57,002 nucleotides of DNA from CAYLJJ01 sp964384025 (lineage in GTDB: Bacteria; Myxococcota_A; Bradymonadia; UBA7976; UBA1532), in assembly GCA_964384025.1 (NCBI GenBank), contig CAYLJJ010000033.1:1-57002 (forward strand), in the 5' to 3' direction. The position numbers and the translations under genes were made by a program. The notes beneath the pieces are model-generated. The model saw only the letters and a program-made list of their open reading frames with translations, ran no database searches and was not told the DNA's origin. Below are positions 32,465-40,803 of this stretch, in pieces. The stretch's first letter is position 1. The number at the start of each line of letters is the position of its first letter.

Positions 32465-33742
32465 TTAAATCGCTTCAAGCACCGCTGCCCCCCCCAGCCC
32501 TCCTGCTGCACAGATCCCCAACAGGGCGGTTTCATACTTTCCCTGGTGCAGTTCATTGGCCATGGTCATCAACATACGAGCACCTGTGGCTCCAAAGGGG
32601 TGCCCGATGGAGATAGAGCCACCGTGGATGTTAAAGTGCTCCATATCCACCTCCCCGACCGCCTCATCGAGCCCCAGGCGAGCTTTCGCGAAGGCCTTAG
32701 AGCCCAACATCTTGAGGACACTGAGGACTTGGGCAGAGAAGGCTTCGTGCATATCGACGAGGCCGACATCGGCAAGCTTCATCCCTGCACGTTCTAGGGC
32801 CTTGGGCATCGCCAAGGCTGGAGCCATAAGGAGCTGATCAGCAGGATCAACGGCAGAGTAAGCCCAAGAGCGGAAGTAGGCCAAGGGGGTGTACCCCAGG
32901 GCTCGTGCCTTTGTCTCCTCCATCAGCAGTAGGGCTGCGGCGCCATCCGTGAGAGGGCTAGAATTTCCCGCAGAGAGGCTGCCCCCACGGGAGAAGACAG
33001 GACGCAGACGAGCCAGCTTCTCAAGGCTGGTGTCTGCTCGAACCAGGCTGTCAGCAAAGACCTTTTTCCCTCCAGCCAAACTTAAAGGCGCGACCTCATC
33101 ATCAAAGCGACCCGCAGCGATCGCTTGCGCGGCTCGATGGTGAGAGCGCACCGCGAACTCATCTTGGCTCTCCCGTGAGATCTGGTTGCGCACCGCCATA
33201 CGTTCGCAAGCCTTACCCATCGTCTCTCCGGTGCTGCGCTCGGCGATGGAGGGAGCCTGGGGGAAGATGTCGGTAAAGGGGGCCAACTGAAGCAGCGCCT
33301 GAAGATAGTCCATCGGCGCGCTCTTGCCTCCCATGGTTACAGGAGCCAAAGCATGAACCACTTTGGAGGGGAGAGTGATCTCAGCGTTGCTGGTGGAGTC
33401 TGAACCTCCCGCGATGACCACATCTGCGTCCCCTCGCTCGATCATGGAGGCGGCCAGGGTGGCGGATTGGAGACTGGAAGCGCAGGCACGACTTACGGTG
33501 AAAGCTTCCACCGAGTTCATCCCCAACTCCAGGGCGATCTCTCTGCCCAGGTTGGGTGCTGAACCAGGAATGATCACTCCACCCCAGATCAGCGACTCCA
33601 AACTCTCCTGAGGCAGCTCATATTTCTTAAGGAGAGCGCTCACAGCGGCGACACCGAGAGCGACGCTGTCCAGCTTAAGGAACTCCTTGAAAGCTTTAAC
33701 AAAAGGGGTCCGTTGCCCACCAACGATAACAGCACGTCTCAT
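32465..33742 (-). CDS. Acetyl-CoA acyltransferase (thiolase, FadI-like)
   Basis: 425 residues from ATG 33742, with AAGGAG six bases upstream; the frame opens 12 codons earlier but that part carries the FabG stop region. Thiolase motifs: nucleophile Cys in VSRACASSLQ, NIHGGSISIGHPFGATG with the general base His, and CAAGGLGGAAVLE with the second Cys. It joins or splits beta-ketoacyl-CoA with CoA. Its ribosome site overlaps the stop codon of the FabG gene, so translation is coupled. Last gene of a maoC-fabG-thiolase run for acyl-chain metabolism. Confidence 0.92.
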   Translation of the reverse strand: MRRAVIVGGQRTPFVKAFKEFLKLDSVALGVAAVSALLKKYELPQESLESLIWGGVIIPGSAPNLGREIALELGMNSVEAFTVSRACASSLQSATLAASMIERGDADVVIAGGSDSTSNAEITLPSKVVHALAPVTMGGKSAPMDYLQALLQLAPFTDIFPQAPSIAERSTGETMGKACERMAVRNQISRESQDEFAVRSHHRAAQAIAAGRFDDEVAPLSLAGGKKVFADSLVRADTSLEKLARLRPVFSRGGSLSAGNSSPLTDGAAALLLMEETKARALGYTPLAYFRSWAYSAVDPADQLLMAPALAMPKALERAGMKLADVGLVDMHEAFSAQVLSVLKMLGSKAFAKARLGLDEAVGEVDMEHFNIHGGSISIGHPFGATGARMLMTMANELHQGKYETALLGICAAGGLGGAAVLEAI

Positions 33743-33752
33743 CTTCTTCTCC

Positions 33753-35171
33753 TTAAGCCCCAATAAACATACCGCCACAAGCGCGCATTACCTGCCCCGT
33801 GATGCCTACAGAGCCGGGAGTAGACAGGAAAGTGAGCAGCTCAGCCACATCTTGGGGGAGGCCCCCTTGACCCAAAGCGGAGAGGCGGCGGCCCACCTCT
33901 CGGGTCATAGCGGGGATCGCTGCAGTCAGACGGGTTTCGATAAAACCTGGAGCGACCGCGTTGATCGTGATCCCTCGAGGAGCCAAGCTGGGAGCCAGAG
34001 CCCTTACATAGCCCACAAGCCCTGCCTTAGAGGCGGAGTAATTGCTCTGTCCCAGGTTCCCCGCTAGACCCGCGACGCTGGAGAGGCAGACGATCCGACC
34101 CTGATCATTAATATGCTCAGCGATAAGGCGCTCGTTGATGCGCAAGATCGCTGAGAGGTTGACCTCTAGGGCCATCTCCCACCATTCTGGCTTCATGCGT
34201 GCCAGGGTCTTATCTCGGGTGATCCCTGCGTTGTGGATCAAGATATCTAGGCCCTTGAAGTTCTCCTTGATCTCCTGTGCGATCGCCTCTGGGGTGGCTT
34301 CGTCGGTGATATCTAAGGCCAGCAGACTGCCACCCACCTCTCGGGCGATCTTTCCGGTGGGTCCCTCATCTCCAGGACGGTCCAGACAGATGACGTGGGC
34401 TCCCTCCGCAGCCAAACAGCGAGCGGTGGCGGCACCGATGCCCCGCGCCGCGCCTGTAACCAGGGCGGTTTTGCCCTTGAGAGGAGCAGATTTGAGCAGG
34501 GGAGCTTCTGTGGCCAGCGGATCCAGACGCCAGGGCTGACCGCTGAGAAAGGCGGAGCGCGAAGAGAGCAGGAAACGTAGGAGACCCTCAAGGCGATCCT
34601 CGGCGCCTTCGGCGATATAGATCACATGCGCGGTGGCCCCTTTGCGGCCGATCTCCTTGGCTATAGAGCGGACAAAGCCCTCCAGGCCCGCAGCAGCAGC
34701 AGCGGCGGCAGGATCTGTCAGATCCGCGCGTCCCAAGAGGATCAAGCGACCGTTGCGCCTGAGGTTGCGAATCCAGGGATGGAAGAAATCATAGAGAGCG
34801 CGCAGCTCTCCTGGGCTCTTGAGTTGGGTGGCGTCCAGCACCAAGCCATTGACTTGGAGCCTCTCGGGAACCTCTCCTGAGCTGTGGAGTTGGGCGGGGC
34901 GGCCATAGGCCTCACCCGCTTGGACCCAGACTGGGCTGATCTCATCAGCAAAGAGCTGGGGGTTGGCCCCAGCCTGAGTAAGGGTTTGAGCCAGAACCTC
35001 TTCCAGATCTCCCTGGCCTGCGACTGCGATGCTTTGATCATGAAGGGGTCGTTCCTCCCAGGGGCCTCGGGCGCGCCTAAGCTTTTGGGGGGTGGGGATG
35101 GGGAGGCCAAGGTTCCTCACCATGTTGCGAAACCAGGGCTGTGCGCTGAGTTCAACTAAGCGATCACTCAT
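33753..35171 (-). CDS. High-molecular-weight 3-oxoacyl-ACP/CoA reductase (FabG4-like)
   Basis: 472 residues, twice the usual FabG. Residues 1-210 are an N-terminal Rossmann-like domain without a clear cofactor site; 225-472 is a full short-chain dehydrogenase: cofactor motif TGAARGIG, HNAG, and the catalytic Ser/Tyr/Lys in SSVAGLAGNLGQSNYSASKAG. It reduces 3-oxoacyl chains with NAD(P)H. The two-domain form is typical of mycobacteria and some deltaproteobacteria. Lies between MaoC and thiolase genes, consistent with a CoA-linked chain-building or breaking unit. Confidence 0.93.
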   Translation of the reverse strand: MSDRLVELSAQPWFRNMVRNLGLPIPTPQKLRRARGPWEERPLHDQSIAVAGQGDLEEVLAQTLTQAGANPQLFADEISPVWVQAGEAYGRPAQLHSSGEVPERLQVNGLVLDATQLKSPGELRALYDFFHPWIRNLRRNGRLILLGRADLTDPAAAAAAAGLEGFVRSIAKEIGRKGATAHVIYIAEGAEDRLEGLLRFLLSSRSAFLSGQPWRLDPLATEAPLLKSAPLKGKTALVTGAARGIGAATARCLAAEGAHVICLDRPGDEGPTGKIAREVGGSLLALDITDEATPEAIAQEIKENFKGLDILIHNAGITRDKTLARMKPEWWEMALEVNLSAILRINERLIAEHINDQGRIVCLSSVAGLAGNLGQSNYSASKAGLVGYVRALAPSLAPRGITINAVAPGFIETRLTAAIPAMTREVGRRLSALGQGGLPQDVAELLTFLSTPGSVGITGQVMRACGGMFIGA

Positions 35172-35179
35172 CTGAATCT

Positions 35180-36067
35180 CTACTCCTTTGTCTCAAAGCT
35201 GCCCGTGAGATAGGCTGGTCCCCCCGGAGAGTCGCCCACAAAGAGCTGATTCTGCTTAAGGTAGACCCCAACCTGATTGGGTAAACGAAGGGGGCGAGTA
35301 AAACGTACTTCGATGCTACTCAGGCGATGGATATCTCGGGACCAGAGCACCTGATTCATGATCTCCATGCTACGAGCCAGGGTGCCAAAGCCATGCAGGA
35401 TGGTGCGTCCAAATCCCGCCATCTTGGCATAGGGGCTGAGCCAGTGGATGGGGTTGAAGTCTCCTGTCAAACAAGCAAAGGCGAGTCCATCCCGAGGCCC
35501 TAGACGCAGCCAGCCGATCTCACGAACATCCCGAGGGACCAAAGGCTTGGGTCGCTGCGGTCCCTCGCTGCGAGGCTTTCTCTTATAGGGCACGATACCG
35601 TAGACCGTAGCGATGAGGGCGGGCGCCTCTCCTGAGACCGCTGTGGTGAGCCGTTGAGAGAGAACCGCTCGATAACCGTTATCATCTACATCAACAAGCT
35701 GAGCCTTAAGATCCAACGGGCTCTTATCGGGGATAGGCGCCTTGATCTCCATACGGCAGCCCCCATTGACCACCTTTGCCATGGGGTATTTGATCCCCTC
35801 TAGGGTTTGAGCCATGAGCGGGAAACCCCATTGAGAGAAGAGGTGAGGAGGAAGACAACCTCTCCACGCTCGCAGATCAGCCCCACACCAACGAAGATAA
35901 TCCCGCAGCATTCCAGGATCTCGAGCAGAGACACGCTCTCTCAGTTCAGGGCCGGGGACCTCCATCTCCTGAGAGCCTCGCTGCTGCTCCAGGCTCGCCA
36001 GCGCCAGTTTCCCCAGGACGGATAGCATCGCGCCCTGGTGTCTGATGTGTTGAAAGGGAACAGCCAT
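35180..36067 (-). CDS. MaoC-like (hot-dog) dehydratase
   Basis: 295 residues from ATG 36067, chosen because GAGGAG stands five bases upstream; the frame reaches back to 36124. The C-terminal half has the MaoC/hydratase 2 signature (FACLTGDFNPIHWLSPYAKM and FGRTILHGFG), with Asp and His catalytic. The N-terminal half is probably a second, inactive hot-dog. It hydrates or dehydrates enoyl-CoA/3-hydroxyacyl-CoA. First gene of the three-gene unit. Confidence 0.88.
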   Translation of the reverse strand: MAVPFQHIRHQGAMLSVLGKLALASLEQQRGSQEMEVPGPELRERVSARDPGMLRDYLRWCGADLRAWRGCLPPHLFSQWGFPLMAQTLEGIKYPMAKVVNGGCRMEIKAPIPDKSPLDLKAQLVDVDDNGYRAVLSQRLTTAVSGEAPALIATVYGIVPYKRKPRSEGPQRPKPLVPRDVREIGWLRLGPRDGLAFACLTGDFNPIHWLSPYAKMAGFGRTILHGFGTLARSMEIMNQVLWSRDIHRLSSIEVRFTRPLRLPNQVGVYLKQNQLFVGDSPGGPAYLTGSFETKE

Positions 36068-36273
36068 CTGCACTCCTCGCGCTCTAAGTTCCTGAAGATG
36101 ACGCGGGATGACGCTCTGCGTCAATGGATTTTGATACGCAGTCGATTTGAGGCTCCTTGAAGCCTCAATCGGTCGGAATATAAATCACTTTTTAGAAAGA
36201 GCTTTGGGGGCGATGGCCTTGGGTTATCCTGCCGATAAGATGGGAACCTAAGCCCCGAATCAGAGGTGAGATC

Positions 36274-36450
36274 GTGAAACTGCGTTATGGGTTGTTTTGC
36301 TGCTTCCTTTGGAGCTGCTCAGGAAGAGAACCTAAAGATCAAGATAAACTCCTCTTCAGCCTTAGATGGCTTCGCCTTCAGATCCGTGGAGCGCCTGGCC
36401 TCTATCTCCTCAACCTGAGTAACGCTGAACCTCAAACCCCCGAAGAGTAA
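36274..36450 (+). CDS. Small lipoprotein (58 aa), function unknown
   Basis: GTG 36274 with AGAGG seven bases upstream. The first 15 residues form a short signal with lipobox LWSC, followed by GREPKDQDK and a Leu/Arg-rich stretch (LLFSLRWLRLQIRGAPGLYL). It ends four bases before the E/Q-rich gene. Below usual length limits, so easily missed; the signal plus ribosome site make it credible. Confidence 0.5.
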   Translation: MKLRYGLFCCFLWSCSGREPKDQDKLLFSLRWLRLQIRGAPGLYLLNLSNAEPQTPEE

Positions 36451-36454
36451 GCCG

Positions 36455-36946
36455 ATGCGGGATCAGAGCGAAGAGAGCTATGAACAGGAACAGCAACATG
36501 AAGAGGAGCTTGAGGAGGAGCAACAGGAGCAACAGAGTGAGGAGGAGCAGCAAGGTGCTCAGCGCGCCTACTACTGGACCCTCTATATGGCTCAACGCTG
36601 TCAAGCCTCTCTCGGGCGCAGCGGCCTTCCTGTTGGGCTGCTTATCCCTCACCTAGAGAGCTTTGAACGCAAACCAGATCAAGGCTTTTCTATGCGCTTA
36701 AGGACCCCCATCAGCTTTATGCTTGAGGGGCAACTTATCCACTTTGAACAGGAGGTGAGTGGCCAGATCCGAGGGCAAACCCTAGAGGGGCTCCAGGGGG
36801 TTCGTTTGGCTGGAGTTGAGAGCGATCATCTGAAGAGGGTCTCAGGCTTAGATCTGCGTGAGTCGCGGGCCATCGCGCGTTTGGATGATTCCACTCAGAG
36901 CGACCAAGAGATCTTCCTTAAAGGTATGAAGCCTCCAGAACTCTAG
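36455..36946 (+). CDS. E/Q-rich low-complexity protein, function unknown
   Basis: 163 residues. Residues 4-36 are almost only Glu, Gln and Ser (charged, probably coiled or disordered). The rest reads as a beta-rich domain (RTPISFMLEGQLIHFEQEVS, LEGLQGVRLAGVESDHLKRV) with no family I know. No signal peptide on the protein as called; it starts four bases after the small lipoprotein, so it is either its cytoplasmic partner or, if the two frames were joined, a lipoprotein body. A hydrophobic ORF on the opposite strand is only the complement of the E/Q repeat. Confidence 0.55.
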   Translation: MRDQSEESYEQEQQHEEELEEEQQEQQSEEEQQGAQRAYYWTLYMAQRCQASLGRSGLPVGLLIPHLESFERKPDQGFSMRLRTPISFMLEGQLIHFEQEVSGQIRGQTLEGLQGVRLAGVESDHLKRVSGLDLRESRAIARLDDSTQSDQEIFLKGMKPPEL

Positions 36947-37298
36947 CGCCAGTTTCCTTTAACCGCCTACTCATTTCCGTCGCCCTCGGCCGTTGTCCTA
37001 TTCGTCACCGTTATGAGCCAACTCATAAGCAGGCCTACCCCAGGGATCGTCATCTTGGCGAGCGCCTACCTAAGACAGGGCTTCTACCGCTGTCCTTCGG
37101 CGAGGAGATGCTTATAGAGGCTGCTTGGGCTGCGATCAGCAGCTCGAGCAGCCTCTTGTCCAGATTGAAGAGCCCAGGTGAAAGGGTATTTTTTCTGGCG
37201 AAGCCTCTCTAGAGGTTTTAACGTCTCCAAGTCTTTGGCTGAGTTGAGCTTCACTTCAGCCAAAGCACCTTGATCGAATGTAAAGGCTTGAGTGAAAC
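36947..37298. other. Intergenic stretch with a 10-bp hairpin
   Basis: No convincing gene. CTTTGGCTGA (37233-37242) pairs with TCAGCCAAAG (37256-37265) over a 13-nt loop, 33 bp before the next start, and may lie in its leader RNA. An open frame around 37000-37180 has no recognisable motif. Confidence 0.5.
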
Positions 37299-38006
37299 AT
37301 GCACCATCTAAAACTTCTCCCTCTTCTTCTCCTCCTGGCCAGCTCAGCTCAGGCTCTGGATACCTTAGAGCCCTTTGTTCCTGGGATGACAGATGTGGAG
37401 CTCTATAGTGGCTTGAGCGGTCTGGGAGAGGATCATCAGAGCGTCAGCATGACCGGGATCTTGGGGGCGGGGCTCACAGACCGAATCTCCACTCTGATCC
37501 TCTGGAGCGCCTCTGCAGATGAGAATCTCGCCTCTAGTGGCTCGATCACTGGACTGGGTCTCTTCGCCAATCTCTTTGATCAGAAACATGTTGATTTTGA
37601 TCTGAACCTCGGCGCGGAGTGGGGCGGGGGAGCCTTTGCTCTGCTCCCTGGCTTTGAGCTGAACCTAGACGCGGCTGACAAGCTGGAGAAATATGGACTC
37701 TATTTCCGCTTCATCATGCCGCTGAGCAACGAACCCGCAGAGCCTGCGGACCCAGCAGACCCTGCTGATACCGGAAAGATCGCTAAGGCGATGACTTTCA
37801 ATCCAGGGTTCTACTACAGCATCGGGGGAGGACAGATCCTGGCGGAGTATAGGAACACCACCGACACCAGCTTTGACTCAGAAACCTCAGGGCATTGGGG
37901 CTTAGGCTTCAACTACTTGATCAAGAATATCGACGTGATCATGCAGGTGGGGATGGAGGAGGGAGCCTTTGATATAGGCTTGGGCCTCTTGGCGACGGTG
38001 CCCTAA
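37299..38006 (+). CDS. Secreted or outer-membrane barrel-like protein
   Basis: 235 residues. Signal peptide (MHHLKLLPLLLLLASSAQA, cut before LD). The body alternates Gly/aromatic strands (SVSMTGILGAGLTDRISTLI, VDFDLNLGAEWGGGAFALLP, GHWGLGFNYLIKNIDVIMQV), the pattern of a small beta-barrel. A PADPADPAD-like run at about 147-157 breaks one loop. Function unknown. Eight bases separate it from the next barrel-like gene. Confidence 0.65.
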   Translation: MHHLKLLPLLLLLASSAQALDTLEPFVPGMTDVELYSGLSGLGEDHQSVSMTGILGAGLTDRISTLILWSASADENLASSGSITGLGLFANLFDQKHVDFDLNLGAEWGGGAFALLPGFELNLDAADKLEKYGLYFRFIMPLSNEPAEPADPADPADTGKIAKAMTFNPGFYYSIGGGQILAEYRNTTDTSFDSETSGHWGLGFNYLIKNIDVIMQVGMEEGAFDIGLGLLATVP

Positions 38007-38014
38007 ACTTCCAA

Positions 38015-38836
38015 ATGCGATCCTACTGCCTCAGCCTATGGCTGCTCTTCGGTTATGGCTGTGGCGCAGCTCTCTTCCCCCGCGAAGGTACTACCCAACC
38101 CCCGGACAGCTTCAGCTCTGAGTTTGGGGTAGTGATGTTTGGTTATGCGCCAGGGGAGATCAGCTCGGAGCTTCCTCCAAGCAAGAGCAAGCGCCATCAA
38201 GGCTCTAGCCTGCTCCCTACCGAGGTTCATCCAGGTCTATTTCCGCTCTCCTTTATGTTTGGAATCCGCCACGGACTCAGCGAGCGCTTGGAGCTGAGCG
38301 CTCGAGCGACGACAACCCTTAGAGCGGAGCTGGAGACGCGACTTGGACTACTACAGGAGCAAGGAGGCGCGCCTATCTCCGCTGCTGTAGGGCTCGCCCT
38401 TGGCTATCAGGCTGGCTTTGGACGCAACGCCCCCTGGCTGCGCGGCTCCCTGGATCTCAGCCGTCGCCTCCGCCAACACCTCCCCCTTGTGTTGAATTTG
38501 GCCCTGAGCTGGGGGCATGAGTCCCATATGCTCCCCATCAATGTGGCTCCAAGCTGGGGCGAGGATGAGATGGTGATGGATGCGGTAATCCATGCCCATG
38601 TCGTACGGCCTGAGCTGCGCTTCAGCCCGCTCATCGCCCTGGGCTCAGAAATTCAAGCTAAAGGGGCTGAGAGCTTCAGCTATCTCATCGGCTTGGCTCC
38701 CTACTGGACCCTCTGGTATGAGGAGGCACAGCTGATGGAATGTGTCTACTGTGATCGACAGGTTCAGCTCTCGGAGTTTAAGGAGCATTGGGGCTTGACC
38801 CTCTTGGTTGGTTGCTTGATCGATCCCTCTGATTGA
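38015..38836 (+). CDS. Secreted barrel-like protein, function unknown
   Basis: 273 residues with an N-terminal signal (MRSYCLSLWLLFGYGC). Whether the Cys at 16 is lipidated is unclear, since the lipobox is poor. The body has amphipathic strands (LSFMFGIRHGLSERLELSAR, SAAVGLALGYQAGF, APWLRGSLDLSRRL), like outer-membrane barrels. CVYC near the end could form a disulfide. Transcribed with the preceding barrel-like gene. Confidence 0.65.
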   Translation: MRSYCLSLWLLFGYGCGAALFPREGTTQPPDSFSSEFGVVMFGYAPGEISSELPPSKSKRHQGSSLLPTEVHPGLFPLSFMFGIRHGLSERLELSARATTTLRAELETRLGLLQEQGGAPISAAVGLALGYQAGFGRNAPWLRGSLDLSRRLRQHLPLVLNLALSWGHESHMLPINVAPSWGEDEMVMDAVIHAHVVRPELRFSPLIALGSEIQAKGAESFSYLIGLAPYWTLWYEEAQLMECVYCDRQVQLSEFKEHWGLTLLVGCLIDPSD

Positions 38837-38926
38837 GCTCATCGCGATCAGCATTTGCCCGAGACGAAAATCTTCGCAGACCGATAAACCATCTGATGTC
38901 ATAATTTTGCTGAGAGGAGATCCGTG

Positions 38927-39241
38927 ATGCCAGAGATCAAAGGACCTAAGGCTCTCGGAGCCGCAGTGGAGATGGTTGAAGCCCCTAAGGCTCTGAAGAG
39001 CGCCCAGGTCGCTGAGGCGATTGAGCCTTTAAAGAGCAAAGACCCCTTCATGGATGAGCTTATCCAGGAGACAGCCCCTCTGAAGAGTGAGCAAGCGCTC
39101 CAGAAGATCATCGAGGCGGTCTTGGCAGAGGAGATGCCCTCCCTCGCCTCAGCGGAGCGTATTCAACTGGGGGAGCAGGTGCGAGAACTCCTCTCAGCAG
39201 ATCCCAACGCCATGGCGCGTTGGATGCGCATGCGGGGATGA
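38927..39241 (+). CDS. Small helical protein, function unknown
   Basis: 104 residues from ATG 38927 (GTG 38924 is possible), behind AGAGGAG. Lys/Ala/Leu-rich with imperfect repeats of PKAL and PLKS, and no Cys, signal or membrane part; probably a soluble helical bundle. Its stop overlaps the start of the PEGA gene (ATGA), so the two are made together. Confidence 0.65.
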   Translation: MPEIKGPKALGAAVEMVEAPKALKSAQVAEAIEPLKSKDPFMDELIQETAPLKSEQALQKIIEAVLAEEMPSLASAERIQLGEQVRELLSADPNAMARWMRMRG

Positions 39242-40389
39242 GGCTCTCTCTTCTGCTGTTCTTGAGTCTCATGGGACGCGGGGAGGCTCAAGAGCAGCTC
39301 CCCCGCGTCCTGGCCATCTCTCTGAGACAGGTTGAAGCTCCCGAGGCGGTTCAGAGCCTCTGGAGCGTGCGTGAGGCTCTCAAAGCCCGTTCTGATCTTC
39401 GCTCTATCTCTCAAGCTGAGCAGCTCTCGTTTCGGAACAGCCGGACACCGTATGAGGAGCTGGCTCGGGGTCTTCAAGCGCTCCATGAGGGGCGCCATAT
39501 GGACTCTATCCAAGCCCTAGATCAGGCCGCAGCTTGGTTTGAGACTCATGGAGAGATGCGCTCTACGATAAGAGCCCTTAAGGGCCTCGCTCAGGTCGCT
39601 CTTCAGCGTCAAGATCAGCGAGGGGGCGTGGAGATCCTCAGGCGGCTCCAGGGCCTGGGTTTGGAGATCTCCACTCAGGACTTCTCTCCTCAGATGATGG
39701 CTTGGTGGCGAGAAGCTCAGGAGTCGGTCGCGCGGGGAGGGCTCTATATCGAGACCTACCCAACCCCCGCTGCCATCTTCATCAAGGGCCGCTTTATGGG
39801 CAGCAGCCCCCTGCGCCTAAAAAATCTACGCGCAGGCTCTCTGAGCTTTCGTCTGGAGGCAGATACCTACCTCCCAGAGATACGCACTCTCTTTGTTCAA
39901 CCGGGAGGAGAGGAGCGTTTGGAGATCCCCATGCGGCGAGCGCCTAAGGCGATCCTCTTGGAGTTGATCAGGGAGTCCCTCCCCGAAGAGATGCAGAGGA
40001 GACATCCAGGCAGCGCGCTGCGGGATCTCAAGGCCCTCTTTGCTGTGGAGCAGGTGATCCTCCTCGACATTCGTCGTGCCTCGATCAAGGCCAGCCTCTT
40101 TGATCTCAGGAGCGCTCGTCGGCTGCGCGTGGTAGAGCGCCAAGGGGTTGATTTGGGACCCAGTATCGTAGAGGCGCTCTATCGACCTCTCAGCGCTGAG
40201 GAGAGGGCATCAAAACACTCTCTCAACCAGGACGAGAAGGAAGACACCACCCAGCCCTTTTACCGTACTTGGTGGTTTGGGGCTGGTGTTGGTCTGGGGA
40301 CAGCTCTGCTCTTAGGCTCTCTGCTCTTTTGGCCCGAAGATCCTGCCTTTGAGCGCGATGGGCGGGGGAGCTTGATCCTTCAATATTGA
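39238..40389 (+). CDS. Secreted PEGA-domain protein with C-terminal membrane anchor
   Basis: 383 residues from ATG 39238 (ATGA overlap; signal peptide MRLSLLLFLSLMGRGEA follows at once). Helical TPR-like part (about 30-165), a PEGA domain at about 172-235 (GGLYIETYPTPAAIFIKGR, GSSPLRLKNLRAGSLSFRLE), a mixed domain to about 330, and a TM helix (WWFGAGVGLGTALLLGSLLF) near the end. PEGA domains bind surface or peptidoglycan-linked partners in this group. The kinase downstream also has PEGA repeats. Confidence 0.75.
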   Translation: MRLSLLLFLSLMGRGEAQEQLPRVLAISLRQVEAPEAVQSLWSVREALKARSDLRSISQAEQLSFRNSRTPYEELARGLQALHEGRHMDSIQALDQAAAWFETHGEMRSTIRALKGLAQVALQRQDQRGGVEILRRLQGLGLEISTQDFSPQMMAWWREAQESVARGGLYIETYPTPAAIFIKGRFMGSSPLRLKNLRAGSLSFRLEADTYLPEIRTLFVQPGGEERLEIPMRRAPKAILLELIRESLPEEMQRRHPGSALRDLKALFAVEQVILLDIRRASIKASLFDLRSARRLRVVERQGVDLGPSIVEALYRPLSAEERASKHSLNQDEKEDTTQPFYRTWWFGAGVGLGTALLLGSLLFWPEDPAFERDGRGSLILQY

Positions 40390-40410
40390 ACCCAGCATGG
40401 AGTAAGCAGT

Positions 40411-40803
40411 TTGGGCTTAGAAACCTATGGACGGCATCTTCTGGCTGAGTATCGTGGCTGTGATCCTCAGGTCTTAGATGATGTTGAGCGCGTTGAAGCG
40501 CTTATGCAGCGCGCGGCCCTCGCCGCGAGTGCTCATATCCTTCAGTCCAACTTCCATCGATTCAGCCCTCAAGGGGTCAGCGGGGTGATCATTGTGGAGG
40601 AGTCTCATCTCTCCATCCACACTTGGCCTGAGGCCTGTTATGCAGCGGTTGATTTTTTCAGCTGTGGAGAGGCAGATCCTCGAGCAGCTCACCTCCTCCT
40701 CTCCAGAGGCTTCGCCGCTGCTCAAGAGGAGCTGGTGCTGATCCATCGTGGGGATCCGGAGGCTCCAATGCGTATAGAACGCCCTGAGTGGCTCAGGGAA
40801 TAA
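40411..40803 (+). CDS. speD: S-adenosylmethionine decarboxylase proenzyme
   Basis: 130 residues from TTG 40411, with GGAG eight bases upstream. The SpeD pattern is intact: GRHLLAEYRGCD at the start, the self-cleavage site in EESHLSIHTWPE (Ser becomes the pyruvoyl group), and YAAVDFFSCG with the catalytic Cys. It makes decarboxylated SAM for spermidine. The class 1B short form. Its 3' end overlaps the convergent kinase gene by 11 bp. Confidence 0.93.
   Translation: MGLETYGRHLLAEYRGCDPQVLDDVERVEALMQRAALAASAHILQSNFHRFSPQGVSGVIIVEESHLSIHTWPEACYAAVDFFSCGEADPRAAHLLLSRGFAAAQEELVLIHRGDPEAPMRIERPEWLRE

Noticed and set aside
36410..36652. Leu-rich membrane-like open frame on the minus strand
   Set aside because: It is the complement of the Glu/Gln repeat (CTC/CTG from GAG/CAG), not an independent gene.
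37000..37180. Open stretch resembling decayed coding DNA
   Set aside because: No motif or homologous pattern I could name; left as intergenic.
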